Shown piece by piece: positions 27,401 through 41,416 of a stretch of 64,000 nucleotides of DNA; the first letter of the stretch is position 1, and each line of letters opens with the position of its first letter. The position numbers and the translations under genes were made by a program. Source of the DNA: Luzula sylvatica. Lineage: Eukaryota; Streptophyta; Magnoliopsida; Poales; Juncaceae. The DNA is taken from assembly GCA_946800325.1 (NCBI GenBank), contig CAMPEJ010000009.1, positions 422,396 to 486,395 of the forward strand. Direction: 5' to 3'. The notes below the pieces were generated by a model. The model had not been told where the DNA came from. It saw nothing but the letters and a program-made list of their open reading frames with translations, and did not search any database.

Positions 27401-28520
27401 TAAATTTTGGTGAAATGTTACGTAGTAAAAGATACGATTCAAATGATCTCAAAATACGTTATTTGAACTCCCCAAAGCATAAACAGATTGTTTTGAATCG
27501 AAAAACAAACTTTCTTAGTGTTTGTAAATTTTGGTGAAATGTTATGTGGTAAAAGATACGATTTGAATGATCTAAAAATATGTTATTTGAACTCCCCAAA
27601 GCATAGACAAATTGTTTTGAATCGAAAAACAAACTTTCTTAGTGTTTGTAAATTTTGGTGAAATGTTATGTAGTAAAACATACGATTCAAATGATCTCAA
27701 AATACGTTATTTGAACTCCCCAAAGCATAAACAGATTGTTTTGAATCGAAAAACAAACTTTCTTAGTGTATGTAAATTTTGGTGAAATGTTATGTGGTAA
27801 AAGATACGATTCAAATGATCTCTAAATACGTTATTTGAACTCCCCAAAGCATAAACAAATTGTTTTGAATCGAAAAACAAACTTTCTTAGTGTTTGTAAT
27901 TTTTTGTGAAATGTTATGTGGTAAAAGATACGATTCCAATGATCTCAAAATACGTTATTTGAACTCCCCAAAGCACAAACAGATTGTTTTGAATCGAAAA
28001 ACAAACTTTCTTAGTGTTTGTAAATTTTGGTGAAATGTTATGTGGTAAAAGATACGATTCGAATGATCTACAAATATGTTATTTGAACTCCCAAAAGCAT
28101 AAACAAATTGTTTTGATTCGAAAAACAAACTTTCTTAGTGTTTGTAAATTTTGGTGAAATGTTATGTAGTAAAAGATACGATTCAAATGATCTCAAAATA
28201 CGTTATTTGAACTCCCCAAAGCATAAACAGATTGTTTTGAATCGAAAAACAAACTTTCTTAGTGTTTGTAAATTTTGGTGAAATGTTATGTAGTAAAAGA
28301 TACGATTCAAATGATCTCAAAATACGTTATTTGAACTCCCCAAAGCACAAACAGATTGTTTTGAATCGAAAAACAAACTTTCTTAGTGTTTGTAAATTTT
28401 GGTGAAATGTTATGTGGTAAAAGATACGATTCGAATGATCTACAAATATGTTATTTGAACTCCCAAAAGCATAAACAAATTGTTTTGATTCGAAAAACAA
28501 ACTTTCTTAGTGTTTGTAAA
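21453..28520. repeat. 29-monomer (3596 bp) tandem HOR, two copies
   Basis: The first copy runs 21453-25048. The second runs from 25049 to 28520, one monomer short of full length. Rare marks repeat at 3596 bp: TTTGTTAG at 22924/26520, TACGTC at 22991/26587, GATATG near 22224/25820, and GAACTCCCAAAAG in D monomers near 24490/28086 and 24860/28456. Few private differences are visible, for example CGATTG near 25829 and CCCAGAG near 26233 in the second copy only. It is a fairly young duplication. Confidence 0.86.
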
Positions 28521-31500
28521 TTTTGGTGAAATGTTATGTAGTAAAAGATACGATTCAAATGATCTCAAAATACGTTATTTGAACTCCCCAAAGCATAAAC
28601 AGATTGTTTTGAATCGAAAATTAAACTTTCTTAGTGTTTGTAAATTTTGGTGAAATGTTATGTGGTAAAAGATACGATTCAAATGATCTCAAAATACGTT
28701 ATTTGAAATCCCCAAAGCATAAACAGATTGTTTTGAATCGAAAAACAAACTTTCTTAGTGTTTGTAAATTTTGGTGAAATGTTATGTAGTAAAAGATACG
28801 ATTCAAATGATCTCAAAATACGTTATTTGAAATCCCCAAAGCATAAACAGATTGTTTTGAATCGAAAAACAAACTTTCTTAGTGTTTGTAAATTTTGGTG
28901 AAATGTTATGTGGTAAAAGATACGATTCAAATGATCTCAAAATACATTATTTGAACTCCCCAAAGCAGAAACAGATTGTTTTGAATCGAAAAACAAACTT
29001 TCTTAGTGTTTGTAAATTTTGGTGAAATGTTATGTAGTAAAAGATACGATTCAAATGATCTCAAAATACGTTATTTGAACTCCCCAAAGCATAAACAGAT
29101 TGTTTTGAATCGAAAAACAAACTTTCTTAGTGTTTGTAAATTTTGGTGAAATGTTATGTAGTCAAAGATACGATTCAAATGATCTCAAAATACGTTATTT
29201 GAACTCCCCAAAGCACAAACAGATTGTTTTGAATCGAAAAACAAACTTTCTTAGTGTTTGTAAATTTTGGTGAAATGTTATGTAGTAAAAGATACGATTC
29301 AAATGATCTCAAAATACGTTATTTGAACTCCCCAAAGCACAAACAGATTGTTTTGAATCGAAAAACAAACTTTCTTAGTGTTTGTAAATTTTGGTGAAAT
29401 GTTATGTGGTAAAAGATACGATTCGAATGATCTACAAATATGTTATTTGAACTCCCCAAAGCATAAACAAATTGTTTTGATTCGAAAAACAAACTTTCTT
29501 AGTGTTTGTAAATTTTGGTGAAATGTTATGTGGTAAAAGATACGATTCGAATGATCTACAAATATGTTATTTGAACTCCCCAAAGCATAAACAAATTGTT
29601 TTGATTCGAAAAACAAACTTTCTTAGTGTTTGTAAATTTTGGTGAAATGTTATGTAGTAAAAGATACGATTCAAATGATCTCAAAATACGTTATTTGAAC
29701 TCCCCAAAGCATAAATAAATTGTTTTGAATCGAAAATTAAACTTTCTTAGTGTTTGTAAATTTTGGTGAAATGTTATGTGGTAAAAGATACGATTCAAAT
29801 GATCTCAAAATACGTTATTTGAAATCCCCAAAGCATAAACAGATTGTTTTGAATCGAAAAACAAACTTTCTTAGTGTTTGTAAATTTTGGTGAAATGTTA
29901 TGTAGTAAAAGATACGATTCAAATGATCTCAAAATACGTTATTTGAAATCCCCAAAGCATAAACAGATTGTTTTGAATCGAAAAACAAAATTTCTTAGTG
30001 TTTGTAAATTTTGGTGAAATGTTATGTGGTAAAAGATACGATTCAAATGATCTCAAAATACATTATTTGAACTCCCCAAAGCAGAAACAGATTGTTTTGA
30101 ATCGAAAAACAAACTTTCTTAGTGTTTGTAAATTTTGGTGAAATGTTATGTGGTAAAAGATACGATTCAAATGATCTCAATATACGTTATTTGAACTCCC
30201 CAAAGCATAAACAGATTGTTTTGAATCGAAAAACAAACTTTCTTAGTGTTTGTAAATTTTGGTGAAATGTTACGTAGTAAAAGATACGATTCAAATGATC
30301 TCAAAATACGTTATTTGAACTCCCCAAAGCATAAACAAATTGTTTTGAATCGAAAAACAAACTTTCTTAGTGTTTGTAATTTTTTGTGAAATGTTATGTG
30401 GTAAAAGATACGATTCCAATGATCTCAAAATACGTTATTTGAACTCCCCAAAGCACAAACAGATTGTTTTGAATCGAAAAACAAACTTTCTTAGTGTTTG
30501 TAAATTTTGGTGAAATGTTATGTGGTAAAAGATACGATTCGAATGATCTACAAATATGTTATTTGAACTCCCAAAAGCATAAACAAATTGTTTTGATTCG
30601 AAAAACAAACTTTCTTAGTGTTTGTAAATTTTGGTGAAATGTTATGTAGTAAAAGATACGATTCAAATGATCTCAAAATACGTTATTTGAACTCCCCAAA
30701 GCATAAACAGATTGTTTTGAATCGAAAAACAAACTTTCTTAGTGTTTGTAAATTTTGGTGAAATGTTATGTAGTAAAAGATACGATTCAAATGATCTCAA
30801 AATACGTTATTTGAACTCCCCAAAGCACAAACAGATTGTTTTGAATCGAAAAACAAACTTTCTTAGTGTTTGTAAATTTTCGTGAAATGTTATGTGGTAA
30901 AAGATACGATTCAAATGATCTACAAATATGTTATTTGAACTCCCAAAAGCATAAACAAATTGTTTTGATTCGAAAAACAAACTTTCTTAGTGTTTGTAAA
31001 TTTTGGTGAAATGTTATGTAGTAAAAGATACGATTCAAATGATCTCAAAATACGTTATTTGAACTCCCCAAAGCATAAACAGATTGTTTTGAATCGAAAA
31101 TTAAACTTTCTTAGTGTTTGTAAATTTTGGTGAAATGTTATGTGGTAAAAGATACGATTCAAATGATCTCAAAATACGTTATTTGAAATCCCCAAAGCAT
31201 AAACAGATTGTTTTGAATCGAAAAACAAACTTTCTTAGTGTTTGTAAATTTTGGTGAAATGTTATGTAGTAAAAGATACGATTCAAATGATCTCAAAATA
31301 CGTTATTTGAAATCCCCAAAGCATAAACAGATTGTTTTGAATCGAAAAACAAACTTTCTTAGTGTTTGTAAATTTTGGTGAAATGTTATGTGGTAAAAGA
31401 TACGATTCAAATGATCTCAAAATACATTATTTGAACTCCCCAAAGCAGAAACAGATTGTTTTGAATCGAAAAACAAACTTTCTTAGTGTTTGTAAATTTT

Positions 31501-34500
31501 GGTGAAATGTTATGTAGTAAAAGATACGATTCAAATGATCTCAAAATACGTTATTTGAACTCCCCAAAGCATAAACAGATTGTTTTGAATCGAAAAACAA
31601 ACTTTCTTAGTGTTTGTAAATTTTGGTGAAATGTTATGTAGTCAAAGATACGATTCAAATGATCTCAAAATACGTTATTTGAACTCCCCAAAGCACAAAC
31701 AGATTGTTTTGAATCGAAAAACAAACTTTCTTAGTGTTTGTAAATTTTGGTGAAATGTTATGTAGTAAAAGATACGATTCAAATGATCTCAAAATACGTT
31801 ATTTGAACTCCCCAAAGCACAAACAGATTGTTTTGAATCGAAAAACAAACTTTCTTAGTGTTTGTAAATTTTGGTGAAATGTTATGTGGTAAAAGATACG
31901 ATTCGAATGATCTACAAATATGTTATTTGAACTCCCCAAAGCATAAACAAATTGTTTTGATTCGAAAAACAAACTTTCTTAGTGTTTGTAAATTTTGGTG
32001 AAATGTTATGTGGTAAAAGATACGATTCGAATGATCTACAAATATGTTATTTGAACTCCCCAAAGCATAAACAAATTGTTTTGATTCGAAAAACAAACTT
32101 TCTTAGTGTTTGTAAATTTTGGTGAAATGTTATGTAGTAAAAGATACGATTCAAATGATCTCAAAATACGTTATTTGAACTCCCCAAAGCATAAATAAAT
32201 TGTTTTGAATCGAAAATTAAACTTTCTTAGTGTTTGTAAATTTTGGTGAAATGTTATGTGGTAAAAGATACGATTCAAATGATCTCAAAATACGTTATTT
32301 GAAATCCCCAAAGCATAAACAGATTGTTTTGAATCGAAAAACAAACTTTCTTAGTGTTTGTAAATTTTGGTGAAATGTTATGTAGTAAAAGATACGATTC
32401 AAATGATCTCAAAATACGTTATTTGAAATCCCCAAAGCATAAACAGATTGTTTTGAATCGAAAAACAAAATTTCTTAGTGTTTGTAAATTTTGGTGAAAT
32501 GTTATGTGGTAAAAGATACGATTCAAATGATCTCAAAATACATTATTTGAACTCCCCAAAGCAGAAACAGATTGTTTTGAATCGAAAAACAAACTTTCTT
32601 AGTGTTTGTAAATTTTGGTGAAATGTTATGTGGTAAAAGATACGATTCAAATGATCTCAATATACGTTATTTGAACTCCCCAAAGCATAAACAGATTGTT
32701 TTGAATCGAAAAACAAACTTTCTTAGTGTTTGTAAATTTTGGTGAAATGTTACGTAGTAAAAGATACGATTCAAATGATCTCAAAATACGTTATTTGAAC
32801 TCCCCAAAGCATAAACAGATTGTTTTGAATCGAAAAACAAACTTTCTTAGTGTTTGTAAATTTTGGTGAAATGTTATGTGGTAAAAGATACGATTTGAAT
32901 GATCTAAAAATATGTTATTTGAACTCCCCAAAGCATAGACAAATTGTTTTGAATCGAAAAACAAACTTTCTTAGTGTTTGTAAATTTTGGTGAAATGTTA
33001 TGTAGTAAAACATACGATTCAAATGATCTCAAAATACGTTATTTGAACTCCCCAAAGCATAAACAGATTGTTTTGAATCGAAAAACAAACTTTCTTAGTG
33101 TATGTAAATTTTGGTGAAATGTTATGTGGTAAAAGATACGATTCAAATGATCTCTAAATACGTTATTTGAACTCCCCAAAGCATAAACAAATTGTTTTGA
33201 ATCGAAAAACAAACTTTCTTAGTGTTTGTAATTTTTTGTGAAATGTTATGTGGTAAAAGATACGATTCCAATGATCTCAAAATACGTTATTTGAACTCCC
33301 CAAAGCACAAACAGATTGTTTTGAATCGAAAAACAAACTTTCTTAGTGTTTGTAAATTTTGGTGAAATGTTATGTGGTAAAAGATACGATTCGAATGATC
33401 TACAAATATGTTATTTGAACTCCCAAAAGCATAAACAAATTGTTTTGATTCGAAAAACAAACTTTCTTAGTGTTTGTAAATTTTGGTGAAATGTTATGTA
33501 GTAAAAGATACGATTCAAATGATCTCAAAATACGTTATTTGAACTCCCCAAAGCATAAACAGATTGTTTTGAATCGAAAAACAAACTTTCTTAGTGTTTG
33601 TAAATTTTGGTGAAATGTTATGTAGTAAAAGATACGATTCAAATGATCTCAAAATACGTTATTTGAACTCCCCAAAGCACAAACAGATTGTTTTGAATCG
33701 AAAAACAAACTTTCTTAGTGTTTGTAAATTTTGGTGAAATGTTATGTGGTAAAAGATACGATTCGAATGATCTACAAATATGTTATTTGAACTCCCAAAA
33801 GCATAAACAAATTGTTTTGATTCGAAAAACAAACTTTCTTAGTGTTTGTAAATTTTGGTGAAATGTTATGTAGTAAAAGATACGATTCAAATGATCTCAA
33901 AATACGTTATTTGAACTCCCCAAAGCATAAACAGATTGTTTTGAATCGAAAATTAAACTTTCTTAGTGTTTGTAAATTTTGGTGAAATGTTATGTGGTAA
34001 AAGATACGATTCAAATGATCTCAAAATACGTTATTTGAAATCCCCAAAGCATAAACAGATTGTTTTGAATCGAAAAACAAACTTTCTTAGTGTTTGTAAA
34101 TTTTGGTGAAATGTTATGTAGTAAAAGATACGATTCAAATGATCTCAAAATACGTTATTTGAAATCCCCAAAGCATAAACAGATTGTTTTGAATCGAAAA
34201 ACAAACTTTCTTAGTGTTTGTAAATTTTGGTGAAATGTTATGTGGTAAAAGATACGATTCAAATGATCTCAAAATACATTATTTGAACTCCCCAAAGCAG
34301 AAACAGATTGTTTTGAATCGAAAAACAAACTTTCTTAGTGTTTGTAAATTTTGGTGAAATGTTATGTAGTAAAAGATACGATTCAAATGATCTCAAAATA
34401 CGTTATTTGAACTCCCCAAAGCATAAACAGATTGTTTTGAATCGAAAAACAAACTTTCTTAGTGTTTGTAAATTTTGGTGAAATGTTATGTAGTCAAAGA

Positions 34501-35464
34501 TACGATTCAAATGATCTCAAAATACGTTATTTGAACTCCCCAAAGCACAAACAGATTGTTTTGAATCGAAAAACAAACTTTCTTAGTGTTTGTAAATTTT
34601 GGTGAAATGTTATGTAGTAAAAGATACGATTCAAATGATCTCAAAATACGTTATTTGAACTCCCCAAAGCACAAACAGATTGTTTTGAATCGAAAAACAA
34701 ACTTTCTTAGTGTTTGTAAATTTTGGTGAAATGTTATGTGGTAAAAGATACGATTCGAATGATCTACAAATATGTTATTTGAACTCCCCAAAGCATAAAC
34801 AAATTGTTTTGATTCGAAAAACAAACTTTCTTAGTGTTTGTAAATTTTGGTGAAATGTTATGTGGTAAAAGATACGATTCGAATGATCTACAAATATGTT
34901 ATTTGAACTCCCCAAAGCATAAACAAATTGTTTTGATTCGAAAAACAAACTTTCTTAGTGTTTGTAAATTTTGGTGAAATGTTATGTAGTAAAAGATACG
35001 ATTCAAATGATCTCAAAATACGTTATTTGAACTCCCCAAAGCATAAATAAATTGTTTTGAATCGAAAATTAAACTTTCTTAGTGTTTGTAAATTTTGGTG
35101 AAATGTTATGTGGTAAAAGATACGATTCAAATGATCTCAAAATACGTTATTTGAAATCCCCAAAGCATAAACAGATTGTTTTGAATCGAAAAACAAACTT
35201 TCTTAGTGTTTGTAAATTTTGGTGAAATGTTATGTAGTAAAAGATACGATTCAAATGATCTCAAAATACGTTATTTGAAATCCCCAAAGCATAAACAGAT
35301 TGTTTTGAATCGAAAAACAAAATTTCTTAGTGTTTGTAAATTTTGGTGAAATGTTATGTGGTAAAAGATACGATTCAAATGATCTCAAAATACATTATTT
35401 GAACTCCCCAAAGCAGAAACAGATTGTTTTGAATCGAAAAACAAACTTTCTTAGTGTTTGTAAA
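27901..35464. repeat. 20/23-monomer HOR, three copies
   Basis: Copies begin at the v monomers 27901, 30381 and 33233, with lengths of 20, 23 and (partial) 18 monomers. Shared rare marks are GTCAAAG at 29161, 31641 and 34493, and ACAAAATTTC near 29985, 32465 and 35317. The adjacent D-D pair at 29389, 31869 and 34721 is also shared. The middle copy is longer by exactly three monomers (r, F, q between 32737 and 33108), which the first lacks. Its third copy runs into the 53-monomer duplication that begins at 34845. Confidence 0.86.
30257..30380. repeat. Chimeric monomer at a 3-monomer deletion
   Basis: Its first half matches the r monomer at 32737 (TTACGTAG, CTCAAAA). Its second half matches the s monomer at 33109 (AAACAAATTG, ending TAAT before a v monomer). 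In the next HOR copy the r, F, q, s monomers lie in full between 32737 and 33232. One exchange between monomer positions about 47 and 82 removes exactly three monomers (372 bp) and explains the 20- against 23-monomer lengths. Confidence 0.82.
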
Positions 35465-38400
35465 TTTTGGTGAAATGTTATGTAGTAAAAGATACGATTC
35501 AAATGATCTCAAAATACGTTATTTGAACTCCCCAAAGTATAAACAGATTGTTTTGAATCGAAAAACAAACTTTCTTAGTGTTTGTAAATTTTGGTGAAAT
35601 GTTATGTAGTAAAAGATACGATTCCAATGATCTCAATATACGTTATTTGAACTCCCCAAAGCATAAACAGATTGTTTTGAATCGAAAAACAAACTTTCTT
35701 AGTGTTTGTAAATTTTGGTGAAATGTTATGTAGTAAAAGATACGATTCAAATGATCTCAATATACGTTATTTGAACTCCCCAAAGCATAAACAGATTGTT
35801 TTGAATCGAAAAACAAACTTTCTTAGTGTTTGTAAATTTTGGTGAAATGTTATGTAGTAAAAGATACGATTCAAATGATCTCAAAATACGTTATTTGAAC
35901 TCCCCAAAGCATAAACAGATTGTTTTGAATCGAAAAACAAACTTTCTTTGTGTTTGTAAATTTCTGTGAAATGTTATGTGGTAAAAGATACGACTCGAAT
36001 AATCTAAAAATATGTTATTTGAACTCCCCAAAGCATAGACACATTGTTTTGAATCGAAAAACAAAATTTCTTAGTGTTTGTAAATTTTGGTGAAATGTTA
36101 TGTAGTAAAAGATACGATTCAAATGATCTCAAAATACGTTATTTGAACTCCCCAAAGCATAAATAGATTGTTTTGAATCGAAAAACAAACTTTCTTAGTG
36201 TTTGTAAATTTTGGTGAAATGTTATGTGGTAAAAGATACGATTCAAATGATCTCAAAATACGTTATTTGAACTCCCCAAAGCATAAAAAGATTGTTTTGA
36301 ATCGAAAAACAAACTTTCTTAGTGTTTGTAAATTTTGGTGAAATGTTATGTAGTAAAAGATACGATTCAAATGATCTCAAAATACGTTATTTGAACTCCC
36401 CAAAGCATAAACAGATTGTTTTGAATCGAAAAACAAACTTTCTTAGTGTTTTTAAATTTTGGTGAAATGTTATGTGGTAAAAGATACGATTCAAATGATC
36501 TCAAAATACGTTATTTGAACTCCCTAAAGCATAAACAGATTGTTTTGAATCGAAAAACAAACTTTCTTAGTGTTTGTAAATTTTGGTGAAATGTTATGTG
36601 GTAAAAGATACGATTCAAATGATCTCAAAATACGTTATTTGAACTCCCCAAAGCATAAAAAGATTGTTTTGAATCGAAAAACAAACTTTCTTAGTGTTTG
36701 TAAATTTTGGTGAAATGTTATGTAGTAAAAGATACGATTCAAATGATCTCAAAATACGTTATTTGAACTCCCCAAAGTATAAACAGATTGTTTTGAATCG
36801 AAAAACAAACTTTCTTAGTGTTTGTAAATTTTGGTGAAATGTTATGTAGTAAAAGATACGATTCCAATGATCTCAATATACGTTATTTGAACTCCCCAAA
36901 GCATAAACAGATTGTTTTGAATCGAAAAACAAACTTTCTTAGTGTTTGTAAATTTTGGTGAAATGTTATGTGGTAAAAGATACGATTCAAATGATCTCAA
37001 TATACGTTATTTGAACTCCCCAAAGCATAAACAGATTGTTTTGAATCGAAAAACAAACTTTCTTAGTGTTTGTAAATTTTGGTGAAATGTTATGTAGTAA
37101 AAGATACGATTCAAATGATCTCAAAATACGTTATTTGAACTCCCCAAAGCATAAACAGATTGTTTTGAATCGAAAAACAAACTTTCTTTGTGTTTGTAAA
37201 TTTTGGTGAAATGTTATGTGTTAAAAGATACGATTCGAATAATCTAAAAATATGTTATTTGAACTCCCCAAAGCATAGACACATTGTTTTGAATCGAAAA
37301 ACAAACTTTCTTAGTGTTTGTAAATTTTGGTGAAATGTTATGTAGTAAAAGATACGATTCAAATGATCTCAAAATACGTTATTTGAACTCCCCAAAGCAT
37401 AAATAGATTGTTTTGAATCGAAAAACAAACTTTCTTAGTGTTTGTAAATTTTGGTGAAATGTTATGTGGTAAAAGATACGATTCAAATGATCTCAAAATA
37501 CGTTATTTGAACTCCCCAAAGCATAAAAAGATTGTTTTGAATCGAAAAACAAACTTTCTTAGTGTTTGTAAATTTTGGTGAAATGTTATGTAGTAAAAGA
37601 TACGATTCAAATGATCTCAAAATACGTTATTTGAACTCCCCAAAGCATAAACAGATTGTTTTGAATCGAAAAACAAACTTTCTTAGTGTTTTTAAATTTT
37701 GGTGAAATGTTATGTGGTAAAAGATACGATTCAAATGATCTCAAAATACGTTATTTGAACTCCCTAAAGCATAAACAGATTGTTTTGAATCGAAAAACAA
37801 ACTTTCTTAGTGTTTGTAAATTTTGGTGAAATGTTATGTGGTAAAAGATACGATTCAAATGATCTCAAAATACGTTATTTGAACTCCCCAAAGCATAAAA
37901 AGATTGTTTTGAATCGAAAAACAAACTTTCTTAGTGTTTGTAAATTTTGGTGAAATGTTATGTAGTAAAAGATACGATTCAAATGATCTCAAAATACGTT
38001 ATTTGAACTCCCCAAAGTATAAACAGATTGTTTTGAATCGAAAAACAAACTTTCTTAGTGTTTGTAAATTTTGGTGAAATGTTATGTAGTAAAAGATACG
38101 ATTCCAATGATCTCAATATACGTTATTTGAACTCCCCAAAGCATAAACAGATTGTTTTGAATCGAAAAACAAACTTTCTTAGTGTTTGTAAATTTTGGTG
38201 AAATGTTATGTGGTAAAAGATACGATTCAAATGATCTCAATATACGTTATTTGAACTCCCCAAAGCATAAACAGATTGTTTTGAATCGAAAAACAAACTT
38301 TCTTAGTGTTTGTAAATTTTGGTGAAATGTTATGTAGTAAAAGATACGATTCAAATGATCTCAAAATACGTTATTTGAACTCCCCAAAGCATAAACAGAT

Positions 38401-41400
38401 TGTTTTGAATCGAAAAACAAACTTTCTTTGTGTTTGTAAATTTTGGTGAAATGTTATGTGTTAAAAGATACGATTCGAATAATCTAAAAATATGTTATTT
38501 GAACTCCCCAAAGCATAGACACATTGTTTTGAATCGAAAAACAAACTTTCTTAGTGTTTGTAAATTTTGGTGAAATGTTATGTAGTAAAAGATACGATTC
38601 AAATGATCTCAAAATACGTTATTTGAACTCCCCAAAGCATAAATAGATTGTTTTGAATCGAAAAACAAACTTTCTTAGTGTTTGTAAATTTTGGTGAAAT
38701 GTTATGTGGTAAAAGATACGATTCAAATGATCTCAAAATACGTTATTTGAACTCCCCAAAGCATAAAAAGATTGTTTTGAATCGAAAAACAAACTTTCTT
38801 AGTGTTTGTAAATTTTGGTGAAATGTTATGTAGTAAAAGATACGATTCAAATGATCTCAAAATACGTTATTTGAACTCCCCAAAGCATAAACAAATTGTT
38901 TTGAATCGAAAATTAAACTTTCTTAGTGTTTGTAAATTTTGGTGAAATGTTATGTGGTAAAAGATACGATTCAAATGATCTCAAAATACGTTATTTGAAC
39001 TCCCCAAAGCATAAACAGATTGTTTTGAATCGAAAAACAAACTTTCTTAGTGTTTGTAAAGTTTGGTGAAATGTTATGTGGTAAAAGATACGTTTCAAAT
39101 GATCTCAAAATAAGTTATTTGTACTCCCCAAAGCATAAACAGATTATTTTGAATCGAAAAACAAACTTTCTTAGTGTTTGTAAATTTTGGTGAAATGTTA
39201 TGTAGTAAAAGATACGATTCCAATGATCTCAAAATACGTTATTTGAACTCCCCAAAGCATAAACAGATTGTTTTGAATCGAAAAACAAACTTTCTTAGTG
39301 TTTGTAAATTTTGGTGAAATGTTATGTGGTAAAAGATACGATTCAAATGATCTCAAAATACGTTATTTGAACTCCCTAAAGCATAAACAGATTGTTTTGA
39401 ATCGAAAAACAAACTTTCTTAGTGTTTGTAAATTTTGGTGAAATGTTATGTGGTAAAAGATACGATTCAAATGATCTCAAAATACGTTATTTGAACTCCC
39501 CAAAGCATAAAAAGATTGTTTTGAATCGAAAAACAAACTTTCTTAGTGTTTGTAAATTTTGGTGAAATGTTATGTAGTAAAAGATACGATTCAAATGATC
39601 TCAAAATGCGTTATTTGAACTCCCCAAAGCATAAACAGATTGTTTTGAATCGAAAAACAAACTTTCTTAGTGTTTGTAAATTTTGGTGAAATGTTATGTA
39701 GTAAAAGATACGATTCAAATGATCTCAAAATACGTTATTTGAACTCCCCAAAGCATAAACAGATTGTTTTGAATCGAAAAACAAACTTTCTTTGTGTTTG
39801 TAAATTTTGGTGAAATGTTATGTGGTAAAAGATACGATTCGAATAATCTAAAAATATGTTATTTGAACTCCCCAAAGCATAGACACATTGTTTTGAATCG
39901 AAAAACAAACTTTCTTAGTGTTTGTAAATTTTGGTGAAATGTTATGTAGTAAAAGATACGATTCAAATGATCTCCAAATACGTTATTTGAACTCCCCAAA
40001 GCATAAATAGATTGTTTTGAATCGAAAATCAAACTTTCTTAGTGTATGTAAATTTTGGTGAAATGTTATGTGGTAAAAGATAGGATTCAAATGATCTCAA
40101 AATACGTTATTTGAACTCCCCAAAGCATAAACAGATTGTTTTGAATCGAAAAACAAACTTTCTTAGTGTTTGTAAATTTTGGTGAAATGTTATGTGGTAA
40201 AAGATACGATTCAAATGATCTCAAAATACGTTATTTGAACTCCCCAAAGCAGAAACAGATTGTTTTGAATCGAAAAACAAACTTTCTTAGTGTTTGTAAA
40301 TTTTGGTGAAATGTTATGTAGTAAAAGATACGATTCAAATGATCTCAAAATACGTTATTTGAACTCCCCAAAGCACAAACAGATTGTTTTGAATCGAAAA
40401 ACAAACTTTCTTAGTGGTTGTAAATTTTGGTGAAATGTTATGTGGTAAAAGATACGATTCGAATGATCTACAAATATGTTATTTGAAATCCCCAAAGCAT
40501 AAACAAATTGTTTTGAATCGAAAAACAAACTTTCTTAGTGTTTGTAAATTTTGGTGAAATGTTATGTAGTAAAAGATACGATTCAAATGATCTCAAAATA
40601 CGTTATTTGAACTCCCCAAAGCATAAACAGATTGTTTTGAATCGAAAATTAAACTTTCTTAGTGTTTGTAAATTTTGGTGAAATGTTATGTGGTAAAAGA
40701 TACGATTCAAATGATCTCAAAATACGTTCTTTGAACTCCCCAAAGCATAAACAGATTGTTTTGAATCGAAAAACAAACTTTCTTAGTGTTTGTAAAGTTT
40801 GGTGAAATGTTATGTGGTAAAAGATACGTTTCAAATGATCTCAAAATAAATTATTTGTACTCCCCAAAGCATAAACAGATTATTTTGAATCGAAAAACAA
40901 ACTTTCTTAGTGTTTGTAAATTTTGGTGAAATGTTATGTAGTAAAAGATACGATTCCAATGATCTCAAAATACGTTATTTGAACTCCCCAAAGCATAAAC
41001 ATATTGTTTTGAATCGAAAAACAAACTTTCTTAGTGTTTGTAAATTTTGGTGAAATGTTATGTGGTAAAAGATACGATTCAAATGATCTCAAAATACATT
41101 ATTTGAACTCCCTAAAGAATAAACAGATTGTTTTGAATCGAAAAACAAACTTTCTTAGTGTTTGTAAATTTTGGTGAAATGTTATGTGGTAAAAGATACG
41201 ATTCAAATGATCTCAAAATACGTTATTTGAACTCCCCAAAGCATAAAAAGATTGTTTTGAATCGAAAAACAAACTTTCTTAGTGTTTGTAAATTTTGGTG
41301 AAATGTTATGTAGTAAAAGATACGATTCAAATGATCTCAAAATACGTTATTTGAACTCCCCAAAGCATAAACAGATTGTTTTGAATCAAAAAACAAACTT

Positions 41401-41416
41401 TCTTAGTGTTTGTAAA
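34845..41416. repeat. 53-monomer (6572 bp) tandem duplication, copy 1
   Basis: All rare marks I compared recur 6572 bp downstream: CGACTCG near 35991, GTGTTTTTAAA near 36447 and 37687, TACGTTTC near 39090, AAAATGCG near 39606, GATAGG near 40080, GTGGTTG near 40418, CCTAAAGAATAA near 41112 and GAATCAAAA near 41383. I found no difference between the copies by eye. The boundary is supported on both sides. The monomers before the copies (34721 and 41293) differ, and so do the monomers after them (41417, type D, and 47989, type F). Confidence 0.9.
35465..38824. repeat. 10-monomer (1240 bp) HOR, about 2.7 copies
   Basis: Units begin at 35465, 36705 and 37945, each opening with an a monomer carrying AAAGTATAAAC (marks at 35531, 36771 and 38011). 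The GTGTTTTTAAA mark also recurs 1240 bp apart. Units two and three share GTGTTAAAAG near 37218 and 38458, and G at position 20 of their third monomer. Unit one has GTGGTAAAAG with CGACTCG, and A at position 20. The third unit departs from the pattern in the monomer beginning at 38813, which reads AAACAAATTG and then TTAAAC. Confidence 0.88.

Noticed and set aside
40649..40834. Reverse-strand 61-codon open frame, repeated identically at 47221-47406
   Set aside because: It lies wholly in satellite monomers, is present twice only because of the 53-monomer duplication, and contains the same peptide (YHITFHQT / LLPHNIS type) in shifted frames. There is no start context or conservation to suggest a gene.
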